Below, piece after piece: positions 21,906-34,234 of a stretch of 64,000 nt of DNA. The notes beneath the pieces are model-generated. The model was not told the DNA's origin and did no database searches. It saw nothing but the letters and a program-made list of their open reading frames with translations. Positions within the stretch are counted from its first letter, which is position 1; the number at the start of each line of letters is the position of its first letter. The DNA is from Yponomeuta sedellus. Its lineage: Eukaryota > Arthropoda > Insecta > Lepidoptera > Yponomeutidae. Position numbers and translations under genes: made by a program. Location of the stretch: positions 6,656,860 to 6,720,859 of the forward strand of contig OW203726.1 in NCBI GenBank assembly GCA_934045075.1, in the 5' to 3' direction.

Positions 21906-23164
21906 ATTGTAATCGTTGTCTATATCACAAAATAGAGACAACAAATTATATTAAAAATAGAAACGATAGGATTAAATAGGATAGGATAGGATTATTGATA
22001 GGATTAGACACTTAATTGCTAAAAACAATTTTAGTCGAAGTCAGTTTAATGCTGTCGCATCTCATAGCCTTCCTATATTATTATTATTTAATTCTTTATT
22101 GTACCAGTAAATATTGTAGGTTAGTTTAATTATCGACGTTAAAGCAACAATTTTCAGTAGTTTAATTATAGACTCAGAAGTTTAATTAATTACAGAATCG
22201 ACTCCGAAGCAACGTTTTTTAGTAGTTTACTATCGAAATTAAAGCATCAGTTTTCAGTTTAACTATCGACACTGAAGCGACGGTTTTCAATAGTTATATT
22301 ATTGTCGAACCGGAAGGTAGGTACTATTGGCTGGCTTAATACTAAATAGTATTTTATTCTAGCCAACAGTGTCAAACGGTGAGGTGATATTTTATTGTAG
22401 TTATCTTTATGTCTCGATAGGGTAAGTAGATTAGGTACCAAAGTTTGCTCCTTGCCAAGACCTTACAAACCTCAAACATCCACATTCATACATTCCAAAT
22501 TCAAGTGGAAATTCAAGTGAAAGTGAGTCCGATAACTTCAGCCGCTTCTGTAGGTATTTGTACAAATGAAATTCACGAAGTGCCTCGTAAGTTGCCGCGA
22601 ATTGTGCAGTACTTCGCCCGTAATTCAGGGCAGTTTGTTACATCTTTTGTCTACGCCTCGGCTGCCGAAATTTCGCCACCCTATTATATTAGTACTTTAC
22701 GGTTTCAAATTTAATAAGAGAAACTACAGTTTGAGAACAAGTCGCTGGGCACAAGGCCTTTCTTTGGACTTGTAACTTTTAATCTCTTTGCTTTGTTTCG
22801 GGGTCTAAAGGCCGGTTTCTGAATTGAGAATTTCACTAAGTAAATGCTTAAGAAACGTTCTGTCACGCTTTTTGCTGAGAAATTCGTAGGCAGCACTACA
22901 GTTCACAATTTACTTAGCAAAATTCTCAATTTAGGAACTGGCAGTAAACGAAGTGCGTTCAACTTTACTCAACTTTATTACTATTGGAATTCACCTACAA
23001 AATGGGACTAAAATGTGATCATACAAATCACAGTACAAATGGCTTAGCCTAAGCAAATGTTTTCATTTACTACGGACCATTTATAATTAAATATGACGCC
23101 CGAACTGAAAGTCACACACCTAGTAGAAAATAACACATTTTTTTTATTATGAACATACCTATCA
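21906..23164. other. Unique sequence with AGGAT repeat
   Basis: A short AGGAT-rich run lies at 21976-22000. Several loosely repeated phrases (tagtttaattat, gaagcaacgtttttagtag) occur at 22130-22320, suggesting an old tandem repeat. No exon is supported. Confidence 0.4.
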
Positions 23165-23380
23165 TGTAATGGCTGTCATTTAATGACAGTCGTTAAGCCT
23201 TGTCAGAGGCCTTGTGGGCGGCTTGATAGCTTCTGACTGTAAGGCCCGCCACTGTCTTACAATCCTCAACCAACCCGGACTTGGCCCCCGTGGTGGAGTA
23301 TGGCCTAACCTTCCTACGATGCAGGAAGAGACCCGAGCCCCAGCAGTAGGGACATACATGGGTTATGGTCATGCATATGG
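23165..23380 (+). repeat. Repeat family E, 5'-truncated, plus arm of an inverted pair
   Basis: Contains gacagtcgttaagcc, ccaacccggacttggcccc, ggtggagtatggcctaacc and gtagggacatacatggg. It lacks the 5S-like head. It faces the copy at 23345-23670. Confidence 0.85.
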
Positions 23381-23670
23381 TCAAACCTTCGCAGAAAGGT
23401 TAGACCATACTCCACCACAGTTGGGGCCTTATTGTCGGAAGTTATCAAGTCGCCCATGAGGCCTCTGACATGGCTTAACGACTGCCATTACCTGACAGCC
23501 GGCACCGATGCCTTAACGTGCTTGCGAAGCACGGAAGCGCTCGGAAAAATGTCACTAGCGGTAGACACGAGATAGTGACCCATTTAGCACCTGACCGCGA
23601 CTGTTGTTGCTTAACCCAAGTAATTGATTCTAATTACTCGGTTCCACTCGGCCTTCGCTTCAATTAAATA
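23345..23670 (-). repeat. Repeat family E, minus arm of an inverted pair, internal deletion
   Basis: The 5S-like head and body are present, but about 50 bp are lost near 23425 between the ttggcccc and ctgacagtaag landmarks. Together with the preceding copy it forms an inverted duplication with arms of about 150 bp. Confidence 0.85.
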
Positions 23671-24016
23671 TGGAAATACCCAAAGACATTCCACAGTTGG
23701 TGCGCTCAGCTGATCAGTCTTGTCGGTCAGCGCGTCCCAACGTCTAGACAAACAGAGATAAAGGATCTCCATAAGGCATCGGGCAAATGGGCGGGCTCCC
23801 GGGTCAGGGCGGTGACGTCACGACCATAAATATACCGGGATCACTTGCGGAAGCCTGCGGCCGCAAACTGCGAATCGTACAAAAGCCTTGCCTAGAAAGG
23901 AAAAACCGCTTCTCCACTTTCATTTGTTTTGTCGCTGCCCAACATGAGCTCTATTTGCTCTTTCTCTGTCTCTCTAGCTTAAACCCTCTTTCTTTATACC
24001 TGCTAGCTAGTGGCCA

Positions 24017-24070
24017 TATTTTATCTACACTTGTACACTATCTAGACTGTGTACAAGTGTAGATAAAATA
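24017..24070. repeat. Perfect 22-bp palindrome, 10-nt loop
   Basis: 24017-24038 (starts TATTTTATCTACAC) is exactly inverted at 24049-24070. It is not part of a recognised family here. Confidence 0.9.
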
Positions 24071-24144
24071 TATTATAAAGAGGGAAAAGTATGTAAGTTT
24101 ATGTTTGCAATAGTATATATCTTAATGACTTCTCTTCGTCTTCT

Positions 24145-24375
24145 TCGTCGTATCCTCATGGCTGAGGGACGTGACTATGGGGCAGCTGCCGCCACTAGCT
24201 CTCTCCATTCGTTTCGATTATGCGCCGATATACGCCTGCTTGTAGGGTCTCTCCCGGAGCTTTTGTGATAATATCTGTCCAACGCGATGGTGCTCGTCCT
24301 CTGCTTCGTTTCCCGTTCGCACGACCGGTGATAATAACATAATCCAGGTTAATGACTCGCGATGCTACTACATAC
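24145..24375 (-). mobile_element. LINE 3'-end fragment, second lineage
   Basis: The minus strand encodes GKRSRGRAPSRWTDIITK followed by a decayed end, matching the C-terminal G-(K/R)-R-S-R-G-R-x-P-(T/S)-R-W-T-D motif of a lepidopteran non-LTR ORF2 lineage different from the HmRTE copy at 14052. Confidence 0.65.
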
Positions 24376-24404
24376 AAGTACTTATATGTTTCTCTAATCT
24401 CAAT

Positions 24405-24500
24405 TGTTTATTAAGTAAAATCTAATTACCTTCTATCCCGACGTTTCAGCAACGTTGCAGGTGCTGCGGTCACGAGTAGAATGAAATGGCGAGGATAGTC
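24405..24500. repeat. Family M fragment
   Basis: Contains tctatcccgacgtttcagca and gcaggtgctgcggtcacg, the same centre as in 19060-19110 and 52160-52200. The inverted termini are lost. Confidence 0.5.
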
Positions 24501-24675
24501 TTTCACTCCGATGATCATTACAACGGTCTGACGACGTGCGGCCGTAAGGATAAAAAATTAAAATAAATCTTAAATATTTTAAGGTTAGAGACGTCCTAGC
24601 GCAAACCAACTGCAGCCAACAGGCACGACACTGCCACAGGCATTTTTCGCACTTTTATTGTACTCATTGACTTCA

Positions 24676-25062
24676 GATGCGGTGGTAGCCTAGTGAGTAG
24701 AACAATAGACTCGGAAGTGAGAGACCTAAGTTTGATTCCTAGTGCGGGCATGTACCTATGACTTGTTTATTTTCAAAAGAATTGCTAGTAGCAATACCAC
24801 ACGCTAACTTTGAAGGAAAATATCGTCGTCGATTTGGGTGGCTTGTCTTTCCTGTGAGCTAGAAAGACAAGCCATTCCTTTCTTTTCTTTCTTTCCGACT
24901 AAGCTGTCAGGACGGTATAGGTGCTGGGTAAGCCTAATCCATCTAAAATCACTATCCGAGGCACTGCGGTGTCCGTATGGTCCTTTCACTCATCTAGCGT
25001 GAGTGAACGTGGACTTAAGGCTGTATAAGTCATCTTATTACGCGAATAGGAAGGCAAATATT
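24676..25062 (+). repeat. SINE family D, with templated insertion
   Basis: tRNA-like head (gcggtggtagcctagtgag), D body and tail are present. About 33 nt are inserted inside cctgtgRgcta: first the exact inverse of 24840-24851 at 24862-24873, then a TTTC-rich run. Other D copies lack it. Confidence 0.85.
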
Positions 25063-25079
25063 TCAGTTCAGAAGTAGTT

Positions 25080-25260
25080 AAGTATTATTTTAGTTAGAAA
25101 TCGTGCCGCTCGCACGTCGCCGGTTTTAACGAGGATAGACCTTGAATCGCCTGATTTTCGGCGGTTCAGGCGACGAGACCCAGGCAGGCCTTCGACCCCG
25201 CTCAAAACGTCATACCCGCGGGAAATGGGAAGGGCTCTTGACCTTCGTAATACACAAACA
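25080..25260. other. GC-richer block of uncertain nature
   Basis: Contains cggttcaggcgacgagaccc and a minus-strand frame with GYDVLSGVEGLPGSRRLNRR, which could be a LINE remnant or simply unique DNA. No sister copy occurs in the window. Confidence 0.25.
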
Positions 25261-25403
25261 TTGCGTGCATAAACAATATATTTCGTATGTTTCGTTTCAT
25301 TCAATTTTTGCTCTGAATTTATATACCATCAAAGTAATTGTTGATATTTTTTGGATTAATGTCTTTAGTGAATGACCTAGGACGAGCACAACCACTTGTT
25401 AAA

Positions 25404-25489
25404 CATTATAACAGTTTGTTAGCTTTTAGAATAAACCTCGGCTACTGTCGGATAGAATCGGATATATTCGTGTAATTGAAATATTGCAT
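25404..25489 (+). repeat. Family P, about 85 bp
   Basis: ttagcttttagaat, cctcggctactRtcggatag and cggatatattcgtgtaat match 33693-33782 in inverse orientation. Confidence 0.75.
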
Positions 25490-25560
25490 ACTCCGAGCAT
25501 CGCTCTCTCCATAGCTCGCTGAGCGACTTTGAACTGGTGGACCAGCCCTTTTGGCCCGGT
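25490..25560 (-). mobile_element. RTE LINE ORF fragment
   Basis: The minus strand encodes KVAQRAMERAMLGV, the segment that normally lies just upstream of the C-terminal part seen at 14063-14365. Flanking codons are unrelated, so only a small piece survives. Confidence 0.7.
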
Positions 25561-25864
25561 CTTACTGTCAGAACTAAAATATATGATAATAATATAGTTG
25601 ATAGCAAAGCAACATAACATAATCTGCATGTATTCCAGAGGGAAAAAGAGAGATATCAGAGACCAGGGTCTGCCTCTGGCCACGATCCTAACATATCTCT
25701 TTCGCTTCATTAATGTTCATAGCAGATCAACCCATGCATTTTTAACGTAATGATTCGTGACGGTCACTTACCATTCATATTGGAACTTGATACTTTTTTG
25801 ATATTTTTGAGTTGGAAAAAGCTTGATGTTTAGATTAGCATTCTTAAATTTCACCGACTTTTTA

Positions 25865-26112
25865 TAAATAAATAAATATTCATGGACATATTACACAGAT
25901 CTCGTTAGCCCTTAGCCCTAGTACAACTAAGGGACTTGTGTTATAGGTGCTAACTCGACGATACATTTAATACAATAAATACATAGATAACATCCAAGAC
26001 CCGAGATAAACTAGAAAAAATCGTTTCCGAATTTGACCCGACCGGGGATCGAACCCGAAACCTTCGGTTTTACAGTCAGCGTGCCAAACCGCTGCGCCAC
26101 CGAGGCCGTCGT
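25865..26112 (-). repeat. SINE family F, complete
   Basis: Same order as at 18460-18712, with the tRNA-like head ending in the complement of gacggcctcggtggcgcag. Confidence 0.9.
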
Positions 26113-26734
26113 CGTCATGTATCGAGTTACATTTTAAAATACGCAATTCGTGAAATACTTCAACTAGTATTTTGTGAGGTTTTTAGGATTGACATTTTAT
26201 AACCTGACGATTCGCTTTTGCACACCTCTTGTATTATGTTAATACCACCAAAACATAACATTCTCAATTCTGGTCCGTATATGCACTTTCAGTCCAGAAT
26301 AATTCTCTAATCAAAAAGAAAAAAAAAGTAATCCCGTCGTGTTCTAACAAAAGGGAATACAATATATGCAAAAGCAAGATGGAGTTCCGTCGATACAACA
26401 AGCGAGAACAGGATGTCCTAATTGTGATTTGGATCTCACTAATTCGTACGATTTACGCACAACAAGGAAAAATGGGTGGAATTGTTTACACAGACCCTCA
26501 TTGTCTTAGTGCATATTTTGCATAATGACTCTAATTTTCCCTCAATTGTATTCATGCTAAAAACGTGCTAAAGAAAACCACAAAAGCTTTTTTAAAATAT
26601 GACAGAACATCTACTCTACACAAAGCTCGACAGTATTTTAAATTGTAGAATTCCCTGCGTTTACTGTAGGTTGACACTACATTGATATTTAAACTGTCAA
26701 TCTGAATTTGACGCAATGATTTCATCAATATAAG

Positions 26735-26862
26735 GTTGTCTGGAAGAGATCGCTCTTAGCGATAAGACTCCCTAATGTATAACACTACTTAGATTTAAGA
26801 AATCATGCTTTTTTCTGGTTGTGCAATAGTTTTCTTTATCTATCTATAAGATCAGCTCAAAG
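26735..26862 (+). repeat. Family K (LINE/SINE 3' tail) copy
   Basis: gtctggaagagatcgctctt, agcgataagactcc, then a degraded middle, ggttgtgcaatag and a TCTATC tail. Copies at 32345-32480 and 56020-56105. Confidence 0.75.
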
Positions 26863-27920
26863 TTTAAGATTTTAAAGTGGAGTAACCGTCGCGTGTAAAA
26901 AAATCAAGACAAAGCTGATATCTTTTTTACCCGATTGGGACGTACTCCAAAAGGGTAATGTGTTAGGCAGGTGTACGAAAACAGTACAACAAGGTGTATA
27001 TTATGAAAGCTTTTTATTATGGACATAATAATGTCTTAGTGTGCATTAAAATTCACCAATATTTACATGGTACTTCATGCTCCAGTCGGGTAGTTAGTTA
27101 TTTTTTATTTCAGTATTTTAAAAGAAAAAGAAACATATATTTAAAAAAAATCCTGTATGAATTTAGGCATTATTATTTTAATTATAAATTAATAGTGGTA
27201 AAAATCTCGTTTCTTTCACAATAATGTACGGCAAAGTTTTAACCAAGGTTCTGTTTTGTGTTATTTAGTTGTAAAATAACTAAGAACTGTAATACGGACA
27301 TCCTCTGAGTCAGCCATTGATCCACAATGCGTCGCTGACTCACCGGCGCGCGGCTTTTCACACGAATTCCGAGTTTAAATTTAAATAAATTCGAACGTTG
27401 CTTGTGATTGGCGTCTCTCTTTGTTACAGGCCGTTTAGAAATTCGCTTTGTGATTAATGTTTTTTTTCTGTAATGCTGACAGACTGACTGGCTGGATGGA
27501 TGTATGAAACAACAAGTAATACGCAAATAAATTCGATTTATATTTTTTCTTTTTCTAGAACTTAGTAGCCATGATGCCTACGTTAAATATTTTTTCATCC
27601 CACCATCGCGGAAAGAGTATTTTTAATCTTTAATATCTGAGTGGACAAGCCGTTTTTATTCTCTAGAGGATAAAGTAAATTGAATTTAGAACATCGTGTG
27701 CACTAAGTTTGTGAATTAACAAAATATTACACTCAATTTAAATAACTGTAGCAACGTTACTTTAAAATTTTCTTAATTATACCTTAGTATTATTTTGTTA
27801 TAATTTAAAGATTATTCTGTAATACTTACCTGTCATAATGTAGTAATTAATACCTAAACTGAAATAAAAGTGTACCTATCTTGTGATTGTAAACGTTTTT
27901 TTTTTTCATTTAGTCATTTC
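26863..27920. other. Unique AT-rich sequence
   Basis: A T/C-rich run ending in AG at 27412-27430 resembles a splice acceptor, but all frames after it close within a few codons. Nothing else recognised. Confidence 0.4.
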
Positions 27921-27924
27921 CTCG

Positions 27925-28110
27925 CTGAGGTGGAATGAAAAGTTACGTGTTGCACTCGAGTGCAAAGATTTTTCACCTCGTGCTCTTTTGATTCCCTCGC
28001 TAACGCACAGGATTCTAATTTTGAATCACTTGCTGCGCTCGTGATTCAATTTTAGAATCCTTCGCTTGCTCGGTCATCAAAATTGAACACGCGGTTAAAA
28101 AGCAACTTTG
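27925..28110. repeat. Inverted-repeat element
   Basis: 28010-28029 and 28041-28060 are inverse with two mismatches, inside a stretch with the self-complementary tgcactcgagtgca at 27952. Probably a MITE or fold-back fragment. Confidence 0.5.
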
Positions 28111-28649
28111 CACTCTTGTATAACAAATAACTATTGCGTCATTTTATAGGAACAAAACACTGAATTTGTAAATCCAGATGAGTAAAAAGAAGTACGATTA
28201 AAATGAAGTCCGTTATTATTGTTTCATAAATACAGTTAATTTAATCTCTAATAAATAAAAATAAAATATACAATAAAAATAAAAACATTAGTACAACTTC
28301 TTGTACACCGCTTCTATTTTTCGGAACATTATATAGATACCTAAATGTAAACATTATTTGGAAATTCGAGGGTCTTTATGTAACTTTCTCATTTTCATTA
28401 AGGCAAAACATAGCAAAACTCAATTTCTATTCAACATCTAGCTGGAAAGAAACTTTTAAAACAAAAAGAAGCCATAATTGGCTTATTTGAACAAAAAGTC
28501 AATTGAAACTCGAAATATAAAAAACTTTTTTTTCTTTTTCTAGAACAACCGGCAGCTAGGTAGTTGTTTAGGTGCCTGTGACGCAAACAACGGCACATCA
28601 TATTCGTATCCGCCACTTGCGCGACGGAAGGAGCGGCCAATTTGTTGAA

Positions 28650-30290
28650 TTAGCCGACGCGAACTCTGCACAGATTCAGTTGACTCTGAAAATATTAACG
28701 TCACAAAGAAGAGGGTTTGTTTTCATTTTACCTGACTGTAAAACTGTGAATCCCAGTAGTCTAAATTACGTTTTCTTTGGAATAAGCCACCATTTGTTAG
28801 ATTTAATATTGTCAGTCATTATAAGTATGGAAGTTTGTATATTTGTGCAATAGATGTAGGTAAATTAAATTTTTCATAAATATAAAAAAAATCTTAATAA
28901 TAGTAGTACTCAGTGATATACTTAACTTCAATGAATAAAATCTCAGGCACCACTTATAGCAGCATTATTCTGCTAATATTATAAAATGAAAGTTGGTGAA
29001 AATGTTTGGATGTTCGTTACTCAATCACGCAATAACGGCTGAACGGATTTACATGAGATACTTGGTATCCCGGTAATGCGTTTCCGTGGGATAATGTGTA
29101 ACCGTTGCATAGGGGTAGCTAGGTAGGCTAGTATTTTATACACTCAGGACCTTTTCCACAATGTCTAAATAGACACCACAGACGAAGTAAGGTTCAAGAA
29201 CTTTGTATATGAAGTTAACAAGCAAATTGGCCAAAATTTATTTGACATTGTGAACCAGACAACTAAAAAGCATCACTTGTGCTCTTTAATTACCGAGTGG
29301 TATTTTTAATCCAATACGTACACAATTCACGTTCTCTAACAACTGACGACAATTCACCAACAAACTTGGTGAGTTTATTCAAGTATGGAATAAAACCGCT
29401 TGCTACACTAGTGTCCCGGTTGAGTAAGTGGTGTGCGTGCGTCGTGATTGTACTGAATTGAGCTTCCGCCGTCGACGGATAAAAAACGTCAATCGACGCG
29501 TCCTCGCCTATAGACAATAGCACAGGATAACTCGCGTCTCTTTCACACTGTACACGTGCGAGAGGGAGAGAAAACTAGAACGGATCAAACAGTTTGATCA
29601 TTTGATACGTCAACGAAACTTCATGCAGCGATCGCCTTTTGTTTTTAGACAAAAAGATCGAATAGCTTGGTGCTGGCAGCTTTGCAAATCATGACGTTCG
29701 AATATGAAAAGAAACAATTTTTTTTCTTTAGTATTGTAGAAAATTACTAAGTCCAATGTAATCTTACGAGGCAGTGAAATTACAGGATTTTGCTTGAGCC
29801 GCGCCGTTCCTTTCGTACCTATTCTTTTATTTTACAAATTGCACCGAGACATGCAATTTAGGCCCTTTGCTTATTGCGTTCTGGAAACGAGACATATTTA
29901 TGAACTGCAAAATTTCTGCCTAATTTGTCCCCGTTACCAATAACCACCTAACAAAAGAGGCCAAAAAAGAAAATCTAACATATACCACCGATCATAAAAG
30001 TTTGAGAAAGGCCTTCTACTACTCTTGCATATAATGTGATAAAATACACACATGTACAGATATACAACTGTGTTATATGCAACTGTACTAGGTGATCTTT
30101 CTCAGATAGTTGTATAATGCCTTTATGGTATCTTCTATGTAAAGCGATGACCAAATCTAAAAACGTATGCCGTTTCGCCTCTTTACTGCAGTGTTTTGTT
30201 TATTTGCCTTATGATATAATGTCGCAAATTAGAATTCTACTAGGTACATGTTGAAATAACGCAAAATTTTAATTGAGTTTTCACTGTCGA
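28650..30290. other. Mostly unique; Helitron-like piece at 28970-29125
   Basis: 28970-29125 reads attataaaatgaaagttgg, ggctgaacggatttacatg and ends tagctagg, like the RTE-fed or Helitron-fed repeats at 3146-3281. The rest, including a CpG-richer stretch at 29450-29640, has no recognised feature. Confidence 0.35.
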
Positions 30291-30294
30291 TATT

Positions 30295-30430
30295 TTTTTG
30301 TATGTAGCCTATAAACGTGCAGGGCAAAGGCTTGCTCTCAGAGAGAGAGTTTGGGCTTAATTACCTCGCGTGCCCCCCGCGATTGCCAATTTCAAGCGCT
30401 GAGGTATTTGAACACCTCAGGTAATTAAAG
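30295..30430 (-). repeat. SINE family C tail
   Basis: Complement of the C tail: gtagcctataaacgt, gcagggcaaagg, ctctcagagaga and gcgctgaggtatttgaac. Confidence 0.8.
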
Positions 30431-31134
30431 CACTTTTAAAAAACAAAAGTAAAGTTTTTTTTCTTACAATCTTGAAACTTTTGCGGTCAATTTTTTTTAT
30501 TTATTTTAACGTGAGTACCACAATAAGTGTGGCCTTTTTTTCTATGTAAAGTTTTTTTGCGCGGCCAACTTCTATGAAAAATAAAAAAAAGTACTTCATG
30601 GTTTGGTCGCGTTATTTCATTAACTAATTGTACATACATAAAAATCTCATTAGATTTTTGTCTGTCTAGATCTAACACTGTAGCGCTGTAATAGGCAAAT
30701 GGCCTTAGAAGTTGTGGCAGACGCGACGTAAAAAACACACATTTTCTTTCTGCTCGGTTTGACATCTTTAACCACAGTATTTGCTCCGTTTGAATAATCA
30801 TTCCAAGTCTTGGACCAATTTGCTCATAGCTAGAAGTTTTTCAATGGCAATAGCTTTTCAGACCAGTTAGATATTTTGGGTTTTTTACAGGAGTAGCAGG
30901 ACTTTTGTGGCAGCTAAGGTTTTTACAGTAGCCAGATTTGCAGTGGCTAGGTTTTTTACAGTAAAAAACGTATAATTCTTTTTCCGTTTACAATAAATAA
31001 ATAATATATGTTCAGAAAATATTTTGGTGATATTTTTAAACTTGATTTGGTCCAATCAAGTTTGTTATCCTAGAAATAGTGATTCAATAAAGTATTCGCG
31101 TATTCAAAACTTATTATTTTTCGTTTGTAAACGA
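30431..31134. other. Unique AT-rich sequence
   Basis: Imperfect repeats of cagtRgctaggttttt occur at 30890-30970. No exon is supported. Confidence 0.4.
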
Positions 31135-31249
31135 TTTTTTCTCTGAGAGAAGGCGTAGGTAATGTTATCTGTGGCGCAGGTAATATAGGCGATATAAAAA
31201 AACCTTTTTTTTGTGAGTTTTGTGGCAATGAATATCAGCTTTTTTCTAC

Positions 31250-31330
31250 TTTGTAGACTTTTAGTCCGGATTTACTTACGGGTGTTGTTATATCGGAAAA
31301 GTCCGACCAGGTTTCGCTCCGATTCGCAGA
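31250..31330 (-). repeat. Family L copy
   Basis: gacttttagtccggatttac, gggtgttgttatatcgg, aaaagtccgaccaggtttcg. Copies at 52285-52440 (two, plus), 55845-55925 (plus) and the palindromic 63139-63235. Confidence 0.8.
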
Positions 31331-31401
31331 GCTTAATCATGGTGAGCAGAGACGGAGCTCGCGTCGTCGGTTGCTCGTCTCACGACGACGACGACTATAC
31401 T

Positions 31402-31562
31402 GTTGAGAGACTGCAGAGAATAGTGTAAAGAGGTTCGAAATTTCACTGATGCCGGTGAGTCGCCCATTGGCTCAATTGGAAGAGCGCTGGCACGGATAGC
31501 CAGAGGTTGCGGGTTCGAATCCCGGCATGGGTGAAATTTTTAGCCTCTAAATAGGTTTTTAA
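31402..31562 (+). repeat. SINE family B, head end
   Basis: A complete tRNA-like head (gcccattggctcaattgg, agagcgctggcacggatagc, ggttcgaatcccggcatgg) is followed by the family end tttagcctctaaataggttt. Upstream it keeps only a few tens of bases of body. The acceptor pairs CCCAT/ATGGG and the box-B are kept, but the anticodon loop has C at the invariant T position, and sister copies show it is a repeat. Confidence 0.85.
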
Positions 31563-32344
31563 GTAAATATCTTCTTTGTACTTTACATAATATGGCAAGT
31601 TATATTAGTTTAGTTGTTACAAAACTTTTCACTTTCATTCATAAAAGATGTCCTCGTTGTTCAGAACGTAAGATTGAGTTCTCACGCAAATGTGACCACT
31701 TAATTTGTCAGAAATCCTTTTTTCTCCGTGACAGTATATAATTTAGTTTCAATGTAGACTAGCTGTTGTTAAACCTGGCAATCTCAGCAGGTTTATTGTG
31801 GGTTGCAACGTTAGGATACTTTGTTGATGGATGATAAAATTTCCTCGATGATCAGTCCGCTGAGCGGAATGCTATATTTTGTATGAATTGTTTATACAAA
31901 CAATTCGCACAAAGTATAGCAATCCGCCCATTGCTTTAATTGTTACAATTATATATTAAATGGGACTAATCGCGATTATTTATTAGTTAGAACGTAGTTA
32001 CCTTAATTCACGACGATTCATATAATTTTAATATGAGCATCGCGAGTTATTAAGAAAAACTATAACGTTTATGATGTTAGAAATAAAATACATCTGAAAG
32101 CTTGTACGAATTATTCATCGCGCAATCATCGCGCATATACTTCTGATCGTATTTAAATGCAATTTTAACACAGATTATCTTCTATCTAAACTAAGTAAAT
32201 AATGTGACAACTAAGACGCCGTATAATTTGGTTCAAATATTTGCTTGCATTAGTTTGACCCATTACAGTTTTAGAGATTTTGTATCTGTTTGAGCTGAGA
32301 GAATTATCTATATCCTCCTCCCCCTATCCCCCTCAGCTCAAACG
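31563..32344. other. Unique AT-rich sequence with a 30-bp hairpin
   Basis: 31864-31893 and 31898-31927 form an imperfect inverted repeat (inner GAATTGTTT/AAACAATTC). No other feature seen. Confidence 0.5.
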
Positions 32345-32480
32345 GATTATAAAGGCTGTCTGGAAGAGATCACTTTTGGTGATAGGGCCGCCGTGTGTAC
32401 TCTTAGGTAGGATATATCTGTGTAATTTCCGCTTTTATGTACAATTAAGTGTTCTCTATCTGTGTATAAGATCTTCACCC
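32345..32480 (+). repeat. Family K copy
   Basis: gctgtctggaagagatcact, ggtgatagggccgccgtgtg and cttttatgtacaattaagtg. Best preserved of the K copies. Confidence 0.8.
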
Positions 32481-32684
32481 GATTCAATTACACTTACAGC
32501 TTAATTAATATTATTGTTTACCCGTTGCCCGTTGAATTCTAACCTTGACACAGAACAATTAAAAACTATTCAAATTGTTGGGCCGATAGCCACGAACAGT
32601 GTACAACAGGTGGAATATCAACAGCTTATACGGGAGGCATATTTACAAAATTGGGCATCAGAACTTATAACAACATTTCTTTTA

Positions 32685-33215
32685 TAATGTAGCCTATAAA
32701 TTGTCCACTGCGGGGCACAGGCCTTCTCTTAGAGAGGAAGCGTTCTTATCTAAAAGGCACACAGCCTAATTTAAATTGGACGTATACAACCTTTACATTT
32801 TGACGTTTAAAATGTGACATTTTAACCTGTGACGTAGCTGAGAGTAGAGCGCGTATAGAGATTGATGTGATGTCGACTGTACGTATTTTTTAAGTAGCCT
32901 ATAAACGTCCCATTGTAGGTAACAGGGCTTCTGAGAGAGAATAGGGGCTTACTTACCACGCGTGCCCACCGCGGAATGGCAATTTCAAGCGCTGAGGTAT
33001 TGACCCACTCAGGCACTTAGGTTTCCTCACGATGTTTTTCTTCACTGTTAGCGTGTGGTATTGCTACTATAACTTCACAAATGTACATGACAGAAAAAGT
33101 CATTGTGACCAATGACTTTTTCTACGTCATGTACATTTGCATGACTGCCCGCACTGGGAATCGAACCTAGGTCGCTTCCGAGTCCATTCTGCTACCCACT
33201 GGGCCACCGCCGCGC
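32685..33215 (-). repeat. Two SINE family C copies, the second with a 14+ bp snap-back
   Basis: 32685-32750 is a C tail. 32890-33215 is a nearly complete C in minus orientation, with the tRNA-like head at 33150-33215. Inside it the consensus is interrupted after gtcattg by an inverted copy: the outer arms are CAAATGTACATGAC at 33078-33091 and its inverse at 33126-33139. Confidence 0.85.
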
Positions 33216-33417
33216 TGTATGAAACATACATAACGCTTACATTTTCGTTGCAAAGTCGCCGGTAAAGTAACGTACAGTCTGGTAGCTTTTAGAACGTACA
33301 GTCTGGTAGCTTTGAGAATATACCTCGGGCTCCAGAGTAGACTTCGGTTTTCGCCGAAAGCACACGAGTGCAATACTACTTCCTACTCTGCATAAAACTT
33401 TTCTTCACTATTTTGAA

Positions 33418-33681
33418 AAGTTACAAGATTTTAAAAACCTATTTAGAGGCTAAAAATTCCACTCATGCCGTGATTCGAACCTCTTTACTTTAGGTTCGAA
33501 ATTTCACTGATACCGGTGAGTCGCCCATTAGCTCAGTTGGAAAGAGCGCTGGCACGGATAGCCAGAGGTCGCGGGTTCGAATCCCGGCATGGGTGGATTT
33601 TTTATCCTCTAAATAGGTTTTTAAAATTGTCCTTAGCACGGGTTAGTGCATTAAAAATAAAAATAGTATAAGTTACATGAT
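33418..33681 (+). repeat. SINE family B, fold-back copy with 12-bp TSD
   Basis: The element proper is 33430-33669. Flanks are aagttacaagat (33418-33429) and aagttacatgat (33670-33681), one mismatch. It begins with one family end (ttaaaaacctatttagagg), a short piece of inverted head, then a complete plus-strand head and the other end (cctctaaataggttttt), then the 41-bp terminal motif in inverse. Confidence 0.85.
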
Positions 33682-33692
33682 ATGAAGTGTAA

Positions 33693-33782
33693 TATTCGTT
33701 TCGATATTTCTATTACACGAATATATCCGATTCTATCCGATAGTAGCCGAGGTGTATTCTAAAAGCTAACAGACTGTAACTG
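33693..33782 (-). repeat. Family P copy
   Basis: Inverse of 25404-25489 with a few differences. Confidence 0.75.
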
Positions 33783-34234
33783 AGTAAACAATATGTACAC
33801 ATTTAAGACGCGTGGTGCAGTCGTTATCCCATTAGAACACCAGCTCCAAGCCAATGTCACAAGGTGAATTACACAGCCTTACACACCCCAATCTAGGTGC
33901 ATATTACTGGGGTAGACGCTCCCACATCGTCCCCAGCCTGACAAGTGTTTTTCAGGGTAATTTGTAGTCTATCAGACAGACACCCTCGTCCTATCAAGGT
34001 CACCCTACCGTTAGCGGGGTACATAATGCAATAACACCTGAGGGTGCAATATTGGTACAACCTTGAATTGAGTTTTAGGAATCGATCATTTGGTGGAGCG
34101 CATAAGTTTACGGTTGAACTGAGGTGATAATTATTACCATCTATATGTAGAATAGGTTAGTTTAAAAGGAAAACTAAGTTAACAAAGCTTTACGGATATA
34201 CAATGCTTTATAGGTTTTTAGGAATTAATAATGA

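Noticed and set aside
28544..28648. Possible terminal exon after a strong acceptor (tttttctttttctag), 34 codons to TGA
   Set aside because: Open length is not significant and the peptide matches nothing; phase is also incompatible with the zinc-finger exon pattern.
31460..31532. tRNA gene (head of SINE B)
   Set aside because: The same sequence is part of seven repeat copies, the anticodon loop has C instead of the invariant T33, and family ends follow directly.
31650..31748. RING-like cysteine/histidine spacing in a short frame
   Set aside because: Only the first half of a RING pattern, no second pair of cysteines, no exon borders.
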